Origin: Phycisphaerales bacterium
GTDB taxonomy: Bacteria; Planctomycetota; Phycisphaerae; Tepidisphaerales; Tepidisphaeraceae
Reading direction: 5' to 3'
Assembly (NCBI GenBank): GCA_028288905.1
Contig: JAQGHJ010000425.1
Coordinates: 1 to 5,395 of the forward strand
Length of the DNA stretch: 5,395 nt
Below, in pieces: positions 4,313 through 5,395 of the stretch. The notes beneath the pieces are model-generated. The model was given only the letters and a program-made list of their open reading frames with translations, did not search any database and was not told the DNA's origin. Positions within the stretch are counted from its first letter, which is position 1. Every line of letters starts with the position of its first letter. The translations under genes were made by a program, and so were the position numbers.

Positions 4313-5395
4313 ATGAAGATCACGCGTCGGTTCACCAAGTCGGGACAGGACGTCTTCTCCACCGTTCAGTACGAGAAGCGGACGAGCCGCATCGGCAACC
4401 CGGACGGGACGGTCGTCTTCGAGATGAAGGACGCCGAGATCCCGGCCGCCTGGAGCCAGCTCGCCACCGACATCATGGTGAGCAAGTACTTCCGCAAGGC
4501 CGGCGTGCCGCAGACGGACCCGGCCACCGGCCGCCCGCTGCTGGACGACGCCGGGCACGTCGTCACCGGGCCCGAGCGGTCCGCCAAGCAGGTGATCCAC
4601 CGCTTGGCCGGGTGCTGGCGGATGTGGGGCGAGACGCACGGGTACTTCGACACCGCCGAGGACGCCCAGGCGTTCTACGACGAGCTGTCGCACATGCTGC
4701 TGCACCAGATGTGCGCCCCGAACAGCCCGCAGTGGTTCAACACCGGGCTGAACTACGCCTACGGCATCACCGGCCCGGCACAGGGGCACCACTACTGCGA
4801 CCCGGTGACTGGCGAGATGGTCCGCGGGGCCGACGCGTACACCCACCCGCAGCCGCACGCCTGCTTCATCCAGTCCGTCGCCGACGACCTCGTGAACGAG
4901 GGCGGCATCATGGACCTGTGGACCCGCGAGGCCCGGCTGTTCAAGTACGGCAGCGGCACCGGGTCGAACTTCAGCAAGGTCCGGGGCGAGAACGAGAAGC
5001 TCAGCGGCGGCGGCAAGTCGAGCGGACTGATGTCGTTCCTGAAGATCGGCGACCGGGCGGCCGGGGCGATCAAGTCCGGCGGCACCACCCGCCGGGCCGC
5101 CAAGATGGTCTGCCTCGACCTCGACCACCCGGACGTCGAGGACTTCGTCAACTGGAAGGTCCGCGAGGAGCTGAAGGTCGCGGCGCTGGCCGAGGGCATC
5201 AAGCACCTGTCCGACGAGCAGAAGGCGACGGCCAAGAAGCTCGGGTTGAAGCTCGACTACGACTTCAACGGCGAAGCGTACATGACCGTCAGCGGTCAGA
5301 ACTCCAACAACTCCGTCCGCATCCCCAACGCTTTCTTCGAGGCGCTGGCGGCGGACGGCGACTGGAACCTCTACCGCCGGCTCGGCGGCGGCGGG
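4313..5395 (+). CDS. nrdJ: Adenosylcobalamin-dependent (class II) ribonucleoside reductase, N-terminal 361 residues
   Basis: NrdJ reduces ribonucleotides to deoxyribonucleotides, using adenosylcobalamin to make the active thiyl radical, with or without oxygen. The frame is open from the ATG at 4313 to the right edge. The N-terminus MKITRRFTKSGQDVF and the blocks PNSPQWFNTG (136-145), HPQPHACF (178-185), GSGTGSNF (213-220), GAIKSGGTTRRAAKM (251-265) and NNSVR (332-336) are characteristic of the long bacterial NrdJ family, usually about 1,200 residues. C184 fits the first of the redox-active cysteine pair. The radical-forming cysteine, its partner and any C-terminal zinc-binding region lie beyond the window. 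A purine-rich ribosome binding site precedes the start. The gene sits downstream of dcd, another deoxynucleotide enzyme. A long hairpin-rich leader suggests control at the RNA level, which is inference. No frameshift or missing motif is seen in the visible part. Confidence 0.97.
   Translation, partial: MKITRRFTKSGQDVFSTVQYEKRTSRIGNPDGTVVFEMKDAEIPAAWSQLATDIMVSKYFRKAGVPQTDPATGRPLLDDAGHVVTGPERSAKQVIHRLAGCWRMWGETHGYFDTAEDAQAFYDELSHMLLHQMCAPNSPQWFNTGLNYAYGITGPAQGHHYCDPVTGEMVRGADAYTHPQPHACFIQSVADDLVNEGGIMDLWTREARLFKYGSGTGSNFSKVRGENEKLSGGGKSSGLMSFLKIGDRAAGAIKSGGTTRRAAKMVCLDLDHPDVEDFVNWKVREELKVAALAEGIKHLSDEQKATAKKLGLKLDYDFNGEAYMTVSGQNSNNSVRIPNAFFEALAADGDWNLYRRLGGGG

Noticed and set aside
2723..5206. 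827-codon open frame on the minus strand, antisense to nrdJ and dcd
   Set aside because: It is a shadow of the strong GC bias of the plus-strand genes: it crosses both genes and the intergenic region, and its sequence shows no domain.

Overview
The window looks like a piece of a high-GC planctomycete chromosome, most likely from the Gemmataceae or a close relative. Three things point there. The first protein opens with an Arg-rich stretch followed by FEPVETRLHF, which resembles the LEPR-type leader common at the N-terminus of large planctomycete surface proteins. That protein combines Ig-like domains, a Pro/Ser spacer and delta-60 repeats. The organism also uses an adenosylcobalamin-dependent (class II) ribonucleotide reductase. 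The placement is inferred from protein architecture and composition, not from a marker gene.

Layout. Positions 1-2429 (minus strand) carry the first 809 codons of a large delta-60 repeat protein that runs off the left edge. Positions 2430-2953 are a divergent intergenic region. It has several operator-like inverted repeats on the side of the surface-protein gene, and a possible promoter with an embedded dyad plus a bulged hairpin on the dcd side. Positions 2954-3526 (plus) encode a complete dCTP deaminase (dcd). Positions 3527-4312 hold no convincing gene. They contain an extended -10 promoter candidate near 3730, a GC-rich stretch with several stable hairpins, and a clear ribosome binding site. 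Positions 4313-5395 (plus) encode the first 361 residues of the class II ribonucleotide reductase NrdJ, cut by the right edge.

How the genes relate. dcd and nrdJ both act in deoxynucleotide supply. NrdJ makes deoxyribonucleotides from ribonucleotides with adenosylcobalamin. Dcd turns dCTP into dUTP, the precursor of dTMP. They lie in the same direction but are separated by 786 bp with its own promoter candidate, so they look like neighbouring transcription units rather than a tight operon. The surface protein is unrelated in function and divergently transcribed.

No mobile element, CRISPR array, tRNA, rRNA or defence system was seen. The most interesting stretch is the long structured leader ahead of nrdJ. 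It contains fragments resembling cobalamin-riboswitch motifs in the expected order, but it does not meet the strict consensus, so this is only a hypothesis.
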